Positions 43,877 through 52,991 of a DNA stretch of 64,000 nucleotides are shown piece after piece. This stretch comes from RGIG2041 sp045652745 (GTDB lineage Bacteria > Bacillota > Clostridia > UBA1381 > UMGS1253): contig JAZRUW010000004.1 in assembly GCA_045652745.1 (NCBI GenBank), positions 62,001 to 126,000 of the forward strand. Reading direction: 5' to 3'. How positions within the stretch are numbered: the stretch's first letter is position 1; the number at the start of each line of letters is the position of its first letter. Made by a program: the position numbers and the translations under genes. The notes under the pieces are model-generated. The model was not told the DNA's origin. It saw nothing but the letters and a program-made list of their open reading frames with translations, and made no database searches.

Positions 43877-44198
43877 AAATAAAAAGTGGTGTTCCGTTGG
43901 GCGAGTGTTCTTAAGGATACAATGGTTTTAGCCGGTAATTTACCGAAAATAGTTCACAAAAAATCTGCATTATACGCGAGTATAATACAGATTTTTATGT
44001 TCCTCTTTCCGACAAAATTCCTCGACTAAAACTGCCACCGGCACCTTAAAAGGTAATAGTTTGGATGAAGAGCAAGGCAAAAATGACCGACATCCTCGCG
44101 GATTTCGGTCATTTTTAACACAGCTATTCGCCAAAATATTGCTTTTTAAGGCGTTTTATCCTTAAGAACACTCGCCCTTGGAACACCACTTTTTATTT
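43877..44198. mobile_element. MITE-like element with about 42-bp terminal inverted repeats
   Basis: A 322-bp element between the stalk-protein gene and the rpoC stop. Left end 43877-43919 and right end 44157-44198 are inverted copies: AAATAAAAAGTGGTGTTCC, a 2-3-base difference, then GGGCGAGTGTTCTTAAGGAT. Inside are two more perfect or near-perfect hairpins (43960-43995 and about 44081-44118) that could terminate transcription both ways. No ORF of credible size is present. No target duplication was recognised. It fills the 344-bp gene-free stretch. Confidence 0.8.
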
Positions 44199-44205
44199 TG
44201 TTTTA

Positions 44206-47200
44206 TTAACCGATCAGTTCACTGTTTTTTGCAAAGGCTGCATCGAATGCATCGCTCATTGCGGTGCTTTCGCCTTCGGCACGAACGTCAATGTCACGGT
44301 AGATGCTCATACCGGTACCTGCCGGAACGAGCTTACCGATGATAACATTTTCCTTGAGGCCGAGCAGCGGGTCAACCTTACCCTTGATTGCGGCTTCGGT
44401 CAGGACACGGGTTGTCTCCTGGAAGGAAGCGGCAGACAGGAAGGAATCCGTTGCCAAAGATGCCTTGGTGATACCGAGCAGAACAACGCTTGCGGTTGCT
44501 TCTGCCTTGCCTTCCGCTCTTGCCTTTTCATTGGCAGCTTCCAGCTCGAACATATCAATCAGACTACCCATCAAAAGGTCGGTCTGTCCTGCATCTTCTA
44601 CCTTTACCTTACGCATCATTTGACGCGCGATAACTTCGATATGCTTATCGGCAATATCAACACCCTGCAGACGGTATACTCTCTGCACTTCCTGTGTCAG
44701 ATAGCTCTGTACGGCATCTGCACCCTTAATCTTGAGAATATCGTGCGGGTTGATGGAACCGGAGGTCAGCGGATCGCCCGCTTCAATTTCCTGTCCCTCA
44801 GTTACTTTAATTCTTGCATCATACGGAATTACATAGGTCTGGGTTTCTGCAATTGTGTCGTTGGTTACCGTAATTTCACGGCGCTTCTTGTTTTCGGAAA
44901 TGCTTACCTTACCTGCAATTTCGGAAACAATCGCTACGCCCTTCGGCTTTCTTGCTTCAAACAATTCCTCGACACGCGGCAGACCCTGCGTAATATCGTC
45001 ACCGGCAACACCACCGCTGTGGAACGTACGCATCGTAAGCTGGGTACCCGGCTCACCGATGGACTGTGCAGCAATGATACCAACAGCTTCACCCACCGGA
45101 ACCGGATCGCCGGTTGCGAGGTTTGCACCGTAGCAGTGTGCACATACGCCGACCGGAGACTTACAGGTAAGAATCGAACGGATGCATACTTCGGTCACGC
45201 CCGCTGCCAAAATCTTGGCAACTTCGTCGTCACCCATGAGTACACCCTTGTCTACAATCACTTCGCCCGTTTCCGGATGGCAAACTGTCTCGTGGGTGTA
45301 TCTGCCCAGAAGTCTGTCCTTAAGCGGCTCGATTTCTTCCTTGCCGTCTACGATTGCGCTTACAATCATACCCTTTGTAGTACCGCAGTCTTCCTGACGG
45401 ATGATGACATCCTGGCTGACGTCAACCAGACGACGGGTCAGGTAACCCGAGTCGGCCGTACGCAGCGCCGTATCGGCAAGACCTTTACGCGCACCGTGTG
45501 TAGAAATGAAGTATTCCAGTACGTTTAAGCCTTCACGGAAGTTTGCACGAATCGGAATTTCGACTGCCTTACCGGAGGTATTCGCCATAAGACCACGCAT
45601 ACCTGCAAGCTGACGAATCTGGTTTACGCTACCGCGGGCACCGGAATGCGCCATCATGTAAATCGGGTTGAGGGCATCGAGGTTATCCATCAGTGCCTTC
45701 GTTACCTTATCGCTGGTCTCTGTCCACACCTTGATAATTGCTTCATATCTTTCCTCGTCGGTGAGTTTACCGCGGCGATACTGCTTCACAATGTTATCTA
45801 CCTGTTCTTCTGCTTCTGCAAGGAACTGTTTCTTTTCTTCCGGTACCTTAATATCGTCTACGCTGACGGTGATTGCACCCTGCGTAGAGAACTTAAAGCC
45901 GAGCGACTTAATATCGTCGAGCACGGTTGCCGTTTCGGTAAAGCCGTGTACACGGATACATCTGTCAATGATAATACCGAGCTGCTTTTTGGTTGCAAGC
46001 TTGGTAAATTCAAGCTCGAACGCATTGTCCGGATTGCTTCTGTCCACAAAACCGAGGTCCTGCGGCAGTTTTTCATTGAATATAAGCTGACCAACCGTTG
46101 CATTGATTGTCTTGTATTTCTTTTCGCCGTCGATTTCCTTTTCTACGCGCACCTTAATCTTTGCGTGCAGGGAAACTGCGCCGTTTCTGTAAGCCATTAA
46201 AGCTTCGTCCATGCTTGCAAATACCTTGCCTTCGCCCGGTTCGCCGTCCTTAACCAAAGTCAGGTAGTAGCTACCGAGGACCATATCCTGTGTCGGTACG
46301 GTTACCGGCTTGCCATCCTGCGGCTTTAACAGGTTGTTTGCAGAAAGCATTAAGAAACGTGCTTCTGCCTGTGCTTCCGGAGAAAGCGGTACGTGCACAG
46401 CCATCTGGTCACCGTCGAAGTCGGCGTTGTACGCGGTACATACGAGCGGATGGAGCTTTAACGCTCTGCCGTCTACAAGCACCGGCTCAAATGCCTGGAT
46501 ACCGAGTCTGTGCAGTGTCGGCGCACGGTTTAAGAGCACCGGATGTTCTTTGATAACCTCTTCGAGTACATCCCAGATTTCCGGACGGAGTCTTTCAACC
46601 ATTCGTTTTGCGCTCTTAATGTTGTGCGCAAGACCGTCACCAACCAAACGCTTCATTACAAACGGCTTAAACAGTTCAATTGCCATTTCCTTCGGCAGAC
46701 CGCACTGGAAAAGCTTGAGTTCCGGACCTACGACGATAACCGAACGGCCGGAGTAGTCAACACGCTTACCCAAAAGGTTCTGACGGAAACGACCCTGCTT
46801 ACCTTTGAGCATGTCGGAAAGAGATTTGAGTGCGCGGTTGCCCGGGCCCGTTACCGGACGGCCTCTGCGGCCGTTATCGATAAGCGCGTCCACGGCTTCC
46901 TGGAGCATTCTTTTCTCATTTCTTACGATAATGTCCGGCGCGTGCAAATCTAAAAGACGCTTTAAGCGATTGTTTCTGTTGATTACACGGCGGTACAAAT
47001 CATTTAAGTCACTCGTTGCAAAACGGCCACCGTCGAGCTGTACCATCGGGCGCAGTTCCGGCGGAATTACCGGAACGGCATCCATAATCATCCATTCCGG
47101 CTTGTTACCGGAAAGGCGGAAGGCTTCTACGGCTTCCAGACGCTTTACGATACGAATTTTCTTTTGACCCTGTGCAGTTTCCAGTTCTTCTTTAAGCTCA

Positions 47201-47766
47201 GCGGAAAGTGCTTCGAGGTCGATTTTTTGCAGAAGTTCTTTTACTGCCTCTGCACCCATGCCTGCCTTAAAACTGTCGCCGTACTTTTCTACGCATTCTC
47301 TGTAATCCTTCTCCGTGAGGATGGACTTTTCGAGAAGGCCCGTTTCACCTGCATCGATGACAACGTAAGCCGCAAAGTAAAGTACCTGCTCCAATACCTT
47401 CGGAGACATATCCAGCATCAGGCCCATACGGGACGGGATACCCTTAAAGTACCAGATGTGCGATACCGGCGTAGCCAGCTCAATGTGGCCCATTCTTTCA
47501 CGGCGCACCTTGGAGCGTGTTACCTCAACACCGCACTTGTCGCACACGATACCCTTATAGCGAATCTTCTTATACTTACCGCAGTGACATTCCCAGTCAC
47601 GCTGCGGTCCGAAGATTTTTTCGCAAAACAGACCGTCGCGCTCCGGTTTCAATGTTCTGTAGTTGATTGTTTCCGGCTTTTTCACTTCACCGTAAGACCA
47701 TTCTCTGATTTTCTCCGGCGAGGCCAAGCCAATTTTTATCGCTTCAAATGTTGTAAATTCCAACAC
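44206..47766 (-). CDS. rpoC: RNA polymerase beta' subunit
   Basis: The 1186-residue largest RNA polymerase subunit. The N-terminal zinc site (CHCGKYKKIRYKGIVCDKC), the Mg-binding NADFDGDQMAVH loop, the bridge helix and trigger loop region (MARG-type segment LAMRGLMANTSGKAVE-like, and TLHRLGIQAF) are recognisable. The length is typical of Firmicutes. It follows rpoB after 53 bp. rpsL-rpsG-fusA, which usually follow, are not here; an inverted-repeat element abuts the stop instead. Confidence 0.98.
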   Translation of the reverse strand: MLEFTTFEAIKIGLASPEKIREWSYGEVKKPETINYRTLKPERDGLFCEKIFGPQRDWECHCGKYKKIRYKGIVCDKCGVEVTRSKVRRERMGHIELATPVSHIWYFKGIPSRMGLMLDMSPKVLEQVLYFAAYVVIDAGETGLLEKSILTEKDYRECVEKYGDSFKAGMGAEAVKELLQKIDLEALSAELKEELETAQGQKKIRIVKRLEAVEAFRLSGNKPEWMIMDAVPVIPPELRPMVQLDGGRFATSDLNDLYRRVINRNNRLKRLLDLHAPDIIVRNEKRMLQEAVDALIDNGRRGRPVTGPGNRALKSLSDMLKGKQGRFRQNLLGKRVDYSGRSVIVVGPELKLFQCGLPKEMAIELFKPFVMKRLVGDGLAHNIKSAKRMVERLRPEIWDVLEEVIKEHPVLLNRAPTLHRLGIQAFEPVLVDGRALKLHPLVCTAYNADFDGDQMAVHVPLSPEAQAEARFLMLSANNLLKPQDGKPVTVPTQDMVLGSYYLTLVKDGEPGEGKVFASMDEALMAYRNGAVSLHAKIKVRVEKEIDGEKKYKTINATVGQLIFNEKLPQDLGFVDRSNPDNAFELEFTKLATKKQLGIIIDRCIRVHGFTETATVLDDIKSLGFKFSTQGAITVSVDDIKVPEEKKQFLAEAEEQVDNIVKQYRRGKLTDEERYEAIIKVWTETSDKVTKALMDNLDALNPIYMMAHSGARGSVNQIRQLAGMRGLMANTSGKAVEIPIRANFREGLNVLEYFISTHGARKGLADTALRTADSGYLTRRLVDVSQDVIIRQEDCGTTKGMIVSAIVDGKEEIEPLKDRLLGRYTHETVCHPETGEVIVDKGVLMGDDEVAKILAAGVTEVCIRSILTCKSPVGVCAHCYGANLATGDPVPVGEAVGIIAAQSIGEPGTQLTMRTFHSGGVAGDDITQGLPRVEELFEARKPKGVAIVSEIAGKVSISENKKRREITVTNDTIAETQTYVIPYDARIKVTEGQEIEAGDPLTSGSINPHDILKIKGADAVQSYLTQEVQRVYRLQGVDIADKHIEVIARQMMRKVKVEDAGQTDLLMGSLIDMFELEAANEKARAEGKAEATASVVLLGITKASLATDSFLSAASFQETTRVLTEAAIKGKVDPLLGLKENVIIGKLVPAGTGMSIYRDIDVRAEGESTAMSDAFDAAFAKNSELIG

Positions 47767-47819
47767 AAAAACCTCCTTAACAAAATTTGGATTTTAATTA
47801 GCAAATGCACAGTTTATGT

Positions 47820-50800
47820 TTAATTTTCGTCATCTGCGAGCGCGTCTAAGTCTTCAACGATATCCTCGTCGAACTCTTCTACTGGCTCCGACTCGAGAAT
47901 ATCATCATCGAGGTCGTCTAACAAATCCAAATCGTCATCGTCTAAATCGAGCGGGCTTACACCATCATCGTCTGCTTCTTCAAACTCAAATGCTGCTTCT
48001 TCATCCAAGTCAGCGCTTTCCGAATTGTATGCGGAAGAAGATGCCGCATTCGGATTTACACTGTCTTCATTACCCTCGATATTAACGGAGAGCGGCGCTA
48101 CGCCGTCTTCATCATCGGAGTACTGGCCAAGGTCAACTTCGTTGCCGTCTCTGTCAAGGACATTGACATCGAGCGCAAGGCTCTGCAATTCCTTGATGAG
48201 CACCTTAAAGGATTCCGGAATACCCGGCTCCGGCACGTTTTCGCCCTTGACAATCGATTCGTAAGTCTTAACACGGCCGACAACATCGTCCGACTTCACG
48301 GTCAGGATTTCCTGCAAGGTGTAAGCCGCACCGTATGCTTCGAGTGCCCAAACTTCCATTTCACCGAATCTCTGACCGCCGAACTGTGCTTTACCGCCGA
48401 GCGGCTGCTGTGTTACGAGCGAGTAAGGACCGGTGGAACGTGCGTGAATCTTATCGTCTACCAAGTGATGGAGTTTCAAATAATACATATAACCAACGGT
48501 TACGCGGTTGTCAAACGGTTCACCCGTACGACCGTCATAAAGCACGGTCTTACCGTCAGCATCATAACCTGCATCTACTAAGCACTTGCGGATATCTTCC
48601 TCGTTTGCGCCGTCAAATACAGGCGTTGCAATCTTCCAGCCAAGCTGCTTTGCCGCATAACCTAAATGCACCTCAAGCACCTGACCGATGTTCATACGCG
48701 AAGGTACGCCGAGCGGATTTAATACGATATCGAGCGGTGTACCGTCCGGCAAGAACGGCATATCCTCTTCCGGAAGAATTCTGGAAATAACACCCTTGTT
48801 ACCATGACGGCCGGCCATCTTATCGCCGACGGAAATCTTTCTTCTCTGTGCGATATAGCAACGTACCAGCTCATTTACGCCCGGCGGCAGCTCGTCGCAG
48901 TTGTCACGGGTAAATACTTTAACGTCTACAATGATACCTGCCTCACCGTGCGGTACACGCAGGGACGTATCACGAACTTCTCTTGCCTTTTCGCCAAAGA
49001 TGGCACGAAGGAGTCTTTCTTCTGCAGTCAGCTCGGTTTCACCCTTCGGTGTTACCTTACCAACCAAAATATCTCCGGCGCGTACCTCTGCACCGATACG
49101 GATGATACCGCGCTCGTCGAGGTCACGCAGTGCATCTTCACCGACATTCGGAATGTCGCGTGTGATTTCTTCCGGTCCGAGCTTTGTATCTCTCGCATCT
49201 GCTTCATACTCTTCAATATGGATAGAGGTATATACGTCATCACGAACCAGTCTTTCATTTAAAAGAACAGCATCCTCGTAGTTGTAACCTTCCCAGGTCA
49301 TGAAGCCGATGAGTGCATTCTTACCGAGGGAGATTTCACCGTTGGATGTGGACGGACCGTCCGCAATAATGTCGCCCTTCTTTACCTTTTCGCCTTCAGA
49401 AACAATCGGGCGTTGGTTGATACAAGTACCCTGGTTGGAGCGCAGGAACTTCAAAAGCTTATGGCGCTCGAGTTCGCCGTCTTTTGTCTTAATTACGATT
49501 TCCTGTGCGCTTACCTTTTCAACAACACCATCGTTGTTTGCAAGTACAACGACACCGGAATCCTTAGCTGCCTTATATTCCATACCGGTGCCGACAATCG
49601 GGGACTCGGTACGAATCAGCGGTACAGCCTGACGCTGCATGTTCGAACCCATGAGCGCACGGTTTGCGTCGTCGTTTTCAAGGAACGGAATCATCGACGT
49701 CGCAATGGATACGAGCTGTCTCGGGGATACGTCCATGTAATCAATTTCAGCCGGAGATACTTCCACGAAGTCGTTTAAGTATCTAGCCGTAATCTTTTTG
49801 TCGATAAACTTGCCGTCTTTGTCGAGCGGCTCGTTTGCCTGTGCGATAATGAAGCCGTCCTCCATATCCGCAGTCATGTAAATAACCTCATCGGATACCA
49901 CGCCGGTCTTCTTATCTACATAGCGGTACGGCGACTCAATAAAACCGTACTCGTTGATGCGCGCAAACGAAGACAGCGAGGAAATCAAACCGATGTTCGG
50001 ACCTTCCGGGGACTCAATCGGACACATACGGCCATAGTGCGTATAGTGTACGTCACGCACTTCAAAGCCCGCTCTTTCTCTGGAAAGACCGCCCGGGCCG
50101 AGTGCAGAAAGTCTTCTTTTATGTGTCAGCTCTGCCAGCGGGTTTGTCTGGTCCATAAACTGGGACAGCTGGGAAGAGCCGAAGAACTCTTTGATGGTGG
50201 ACGATACCGGACGGATATTGATCAGCGTCTGCGGTGTTACAACGTCCAAATCCTGAATATTCATGCGTTCACGAACCACTCTCTCCATTCTGGAAAGCCC
50301 GATTCTGAACTGGTTTTGCAAAAGCTCACCTACGCAGCGCAGACGACGGTTGCCCAAATGGTCGATATCGTCAAGACCGCCAATGCCGTTGCAAAGGTTG
50401 TTAAAGTAGTTGATAGATGCAAACATATCATCTACTAAGATGTGCTTCGGCATCAGTTCAACGCGGCGGGCAAGAAGTGCTTCTTCAAGCGCCGCTTTGT
50501 CCTTTGCCTTGCCTTCTGCTTCCAAAGCAGCCAAAATTTCATCGAGTACCGGCTTGTACACGGTTGTATGGAAACCAAGGCTCTTGAGGTAACCTTCATT
50601 GTCCTTTTTGTCCAGCTGAACATAGTTGCCGAGCTTAACCATGTTGTTACCGAAGATTACAACCTGCTTGCCGTCTACATCTACGATAACACGGTTTACA
50701 CCTGCATCTTCGATTGCCAATGCAGTTTGGGCGCTCAGCACATCGCCTGCACTTGCCAACAATTCGCCGTCTTCACTAATCACGTCCGCTGCAAGTGTCT

Positions 50801-51656
50801 GCCCCTTGATACGCTTTGCAAGTGCAACCTTCTGGTTGAACTTGAAACGGCCGACCTTCGCAAGGTCGTAGCGCTTCGGGTCAAAGAACATGTTCATAAT
50901 CAGCGACGTAGCACTCTCTACGTTTGCCGGCTCGCCCGGACGAAGCTTCTTATAAATTTCGATAAGCGCTTCTTCACGAGTGGTTACGTCTTTTTCCATG
51001 GTAACCTTTAAACGCTCGTCGTCACCGAAGAGCTCCAAAATCTGCGTATTGGTTTCAAGGCCCATTGCACGCAAAAGTGTGGTTACCGGCAATTTTCTCG
51101 TTCTGTCGATACGAACGGAGAATACGTCATTTACGTCAATATCATACTCCAGCCATGCACCGCGGTACGGGATAACCGTGGAGTTGAAAAGCTCCTTACC
51201 GGACTTGTCGTGCTCCATGCCGTAGTACATACCCGGGGAACGAACGAGCTGGCTGACAACAACGCGCTCTGCGCCGTTGATGATAAATGTGCCCTGCTCG
51301 GTCATGAGCGGGAATTCACCCATATAGATGTCCTGCTCTTTTACTTCGCCTGTTTCCTTATTAATCAGGCGAACTTTCACGCGAAGCGGCGCGGAATAGT
51401 TGGTGTCGCGCTCCTTACACTCCTCTACGGAGTACTTCGGTGTGGAATCGAGGGTATAGTCGATAAATTCAAGCACCAGATTGCCGGTATAGTCGGTAAT
51501 CGGGGAAACATCCTCAAAGACTTCCTTGAGGCCCTCTGCAAAGAACCAGTCGTACGAATTTTTTTGAATCTCAATCAGATTCGGCATTTCGATCGGCTCT
51601 TTGATTTTTGAAAAACTCATGCGTTTGTTTTTACCAAGAGTTATTTCATGTGGCAT
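47820..51656 (-). CDS. rpoB: RNA polymerase beta subunit
   Basis: A 1278-residue RNA polymerase subunit. The rifampicin region has SSQLSQFMDQTNPLAELTHK followed by RRLSALGPGGLSRERAG, so residues contacted by rifampicin look wild type. From about residue 1180 there is an acidic low-complexity tail, with runs such as DLDDDDLDLLDDLDDD, longer than in most Firmicutes. The ATG at 51656 has a GAGGTGAT site at 8-10 nt; an ATG at 51662, two codons upstream, is too close to that site but possible. rplJ and rplL are not upstream. Confidence 0.97.
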   Translation of the reverse strand: MPHEITLGKNKRMSFSKIKEPIEMPNLIEIQKNSYDWFFAEGLKEVFEDVSPITDYTGNLVLEFIDYTLDSTPKYSVEECKERDTNYSAPLRVKVRLINKETGEVKEQDIYMGEFPLMTEQGTFIINGAERVVVSQLVRSPGMYYGMEHDKSGKELFNSTVIPYRGAWLEYDIDVNDVFSVRIDRTRKLPVTTLLRAMGLETNTQILELFGDDERLKVTMEKDVTTREEALIEIYKKLRPGEPANVESATSLIMNMFFDPKRYDLAKVGRFKFNQKVALAKRIKGQTLAADVISEDGELLASAGDVLSAQTALAIEDAGVNRVIVDVDGKQVVIFGNNMVKLGNYVQLDKKDNEGYLKSLGFHTTVYKPVLDEILAALEAEGKAKDKAALEEALLARRVELMPKHILVDDMFASINYFNNLCNGIGGLDDIDHLGNRRLRCVGELLQNQFRIGLSRMERVVRERMNIQDLDVVTPQTLINIRPVSSTIKEFFGSSQLSQFMDQTNPLAELTHKRRLSALGPGGLSRERAGFEVRDVHYTHYGRMCPIESPEGPNIGLISSLSSFARINEYGFIESPYRYVDKKTGVVSDEVIYMTADMEDGFIIAQANEPLDKDGKFIDKKITARYLNDFVEVSPAEIDYMDVSPRQLVSIATSMIPFLENDDANRALMGSNMQRQAVPLIRTESPIVGTGMEYKAAKDSGVVVLANNDGVVEKVSAQEIVIKTKDGELERHKLLKFLRSNQGTCINQRPIVSEGEKVKKGDIIADGPSTSNGEISLGKNALIGFMTWEGYNYEDAVLLNERLVRDDVYTSIHIEEYEADARDTKLGPEEITRDIPNVGEDALRDLDERGIIRIGAEVRAGDILVGKVTPKGETELTAEERLLRAIFGEKAREVRDTSLRVPHGEAGIIVDVKVFTRDNCDELPPGVNELVRCYIAQRRKISVGDKMAGRHGNKGVISRILPEEDMPFLPDGTPLDIVLNPLGVPSRMNIGQVLEVHLGYAAKQLGWKIATPVFDGANEEDIRKCLVDAGYDADGKTVLYDGRTGEPFDNRVTVGYMYYLKLHHLVDDKIHARSTGPYSLVTQQPLGGKAQFGGQRFGEMEVWALEAYGAAYTLQEILTVKSDDVVGRVKTYESIVKGENVPEPGIPESFKVLIKELQSLALDVNVLDRDGNEVDLGQYSDDEDGVAPLSVNIEGNEDSVNPNAASSSAYNSESADLDEEAAFEFEEADDDGVSPLDLDDDDLDLLDDLDDDILESEPVEEFDEDIVEDLDALADDEN

Positions 51657-51662
51657 CTGCAT

Positions 51663-51995
51663 ATCACCTCATCGTAAATTTTTGCAGAAATTTTGCCTAA
51701 ATAGAAAAGAAAGGCAATTTGCCTGCTTTACCGCACGGGCTCGTCTGTCAGGAGTGAAAGAGGCCTGAGCTCAGCTTCCGGTGCGACGGCAGACACACAA
51801 CCGACTGCACTTCTGCGCATCGCGCCGACGGTGTGTTTTGCTTTCACAATTTACAATTTTGCATGGAAAAAACACAAGATTTAGTGGAAAAAAATTTTTC
51901 ACATACTACTTGCATTTTTCTTTTTGCTGTGTTATAATGCAAGCAAGCTGAAAAGCCCAAGGGGCATTTTTCGCTCATTTTACCTTATAATACAA
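51663..51995 (-). other. Long rpoB leader with GC-rich structured block
   Basis: From the minus promoter near 52.0 kb to the rpoB start is about 330 nt. The part at about 51725-51850 is GC-rich with self-complementary stretches (for example CACAC/GTGTG arms), in contrast to the AT-rich flanks, so it probably folds. No known riboswitch or ribosomal-protein leader is recognised. The divergent HAD promoter overlaps its start. Confidence 0.5.
51910..51938 (+). promoter_or_regulatory. SigA-type promoter for the HAD gene
   Basis: TTGCAT (51910-51915), a 17-bp spacer and TATAAT (51933-51938). It gives a leader of about 140 nt before the ATG at 52086. Confidence 0.65.
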
Positions 51996-52001
51996 CATAT
52001 G

Positions 52002-52030
52002 ATTATATAATAAACAAATGGCGAAGTCAA
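52002..52030 (-). promoter_or_regulatory. SigA-type promoter for rpoB-rpoC
   Basis: On the minus strand, TTGACT (52030-52025), a 17-bp spacer and TATAAT (52007-52002). It faces rpoB and overlaps the leader of the HAD transcript, so the two transcripts would be antisense to each other over about 60 bp. Confidence 0.75.
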
Positions 52031-52085
52031 GGGTTTTTGAAAATTTTCCTTGGCTTTTTATAATTTTCTTCCGGAGGGCATACAA

Positions 52086-52730
52086 ATGAAAAAAGCAGTT
52101 ATCTTTGATTTGGACGGCACGGTTTCCAATACTATCGACACCATTGCCTATTTCGGCAACCTGGCGCTCGAGCATTTCGGATATCCGCCGATTGAAACCG
52201 AAAAATACAAATACCTCATCGGCAACGGCGCGAAGGTGCTCGTGGAGCGTATGCTTAAAACGGTCGGCGCACCGGCGGAGCGTTTTGACGAAGTCTATCC
52301 TTATTATGTAGCAGAATACGACAAGGACTTTATGTTTTTGACCCGCCCGTATGACGGCATCGTGGAAATGCTCGATGCCCTCAAAGCGAAGGGCATTAAA
52401 GTTGCGGTGCTGACCAACAAGCCGCACATAACCGCCTGCAAAGTCATTGAGGATTTGTTTGGCGAGCGCATCTTATTATGCCGCGGCGTTAAAGAAGACG
52501 GCATCTGCAAGCCGGCACCGGACGGCGTATACGAAATCCTGAAAACGTTCGGCGTGAAAAAAGAAGAGGTTCTCTATGTCGGCGACACCGGCACGGATAT
52601 GGAAACCGGCAAAAATGCAGGACTGTTTACCGTCGGTGTAACCTGGGGCTTTCGCAAAAGAGACGAACTCGAAGAAAACGGCGCGAATGCCATCATTGAC
52701 AAGCCGGCAGAATTATTGAATTTGTTATAA
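52086..52730 (+). CDS. HAD family hydrolase, phosphoglycolate phosphatase-like
   Basis: A 214-residue HAD superfamily phosphatase of subfamily IA. The nucleophile motif FDLDGT (D8 and D10), motif II VLTNK, motif III lysine in CKPAPDGVYE and the terminal acidic pair GDTGTDMETGKNAG are present, and an alpha-helical cap lies between motifs I and II. It resembles Gph/PpaX. RBS CCGGAGGGC. Own promoter and terminator. Confidence 0.88.
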   Translation: MKKAVIFDLDGTVSNTIDTIAYFGNLALEHFGYPPIETEKYKYLIGNGAKVLVERMLKTVGAPAERFDEVYPYYVAEYDKDFMFLTRPYDGIVEMLDALKAKGIKVAVLTNKPHITACKVIEDLFGERILLCRGVKEDGICKPAPDGVYEILKTFGVKKEEVLYVGDTGTDMETGKNAGLFTVGVTWGFRKRDELEENGANAIIDKPAELLNLL

Positions 52731-52737
52731 TAACAGT

Positions 52738-52768
52738 AAAAGCGTACCGCTTAAAACGGTACGCTTTT
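52738..52768 (+). terminator. Intrinsic terminator of the HAD gene
   Basis: Stem AAAAGCGTACCG/CGGTACGCTTTT with a 7-base loop and a T-run, 8 bp after the stop. Confidence 0.9.
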
Positions 52769-52792
52769 TCCATAGAATGCAGAATGCAATTG

Positions 52793-52834
52793 GCGGAAAT
52801 GTCGTGGCCAATGGATGTTCGTTGTTTTATACGT
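52793..52834 (-). pseudogene. Remnant of the modular effector-like gene start
   Basis: After the shared leader and an AAGGAG site, 42 bp match the first codons of the genes at 31124 and 9669 (TATAAAACAACGAACATCC, then ACATTTCCGC). The start codon position holds ACG instead of ATG, one base is missing (GGCC for GGTCC), and homology stops at 52793. The rest of the gene and any partner are gone. Confidence 0.7.
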
Positions 52835-52873
52835 CCTTATTTTCTCCTTTTTAAATTTAAATTTGTGCGTGTA

Positions 52874-52943
52874 GTAGGGGCGATTCACGAATCGCCCGCG
52901 AATATCACATAAACACACGGCAGGAGCAAGCCCCTGCCCTACG
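52874..52943. repeat. Pair of palindromic CCCCTACG-type repeats upstream of the remnant
   Basis: Units at 52874-52898 and 52918-52943, the same pair, order and spacing as at 9696-9766, with the flanking GGTGTTGGGTT also conserved. Confidence 0.85.
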
Positions 52944-52968
52944 GTGTTGGGTTGAATTTGCGCATAAT

Positions 52969-52991
52969 AAAGGAACGCGTAGCGTTCCTTT
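52969..52991 (-). terminator. Intrinsic terminator of hydF
   Basis: Stem AAAGGAACGC/GCGTTCCTTT with a 3-base loop, overlapping the hydF stop. Its arm is nearly identical to that of the metA terminator, and both are followed by the same repeat cassette. Confidence 0.75.
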
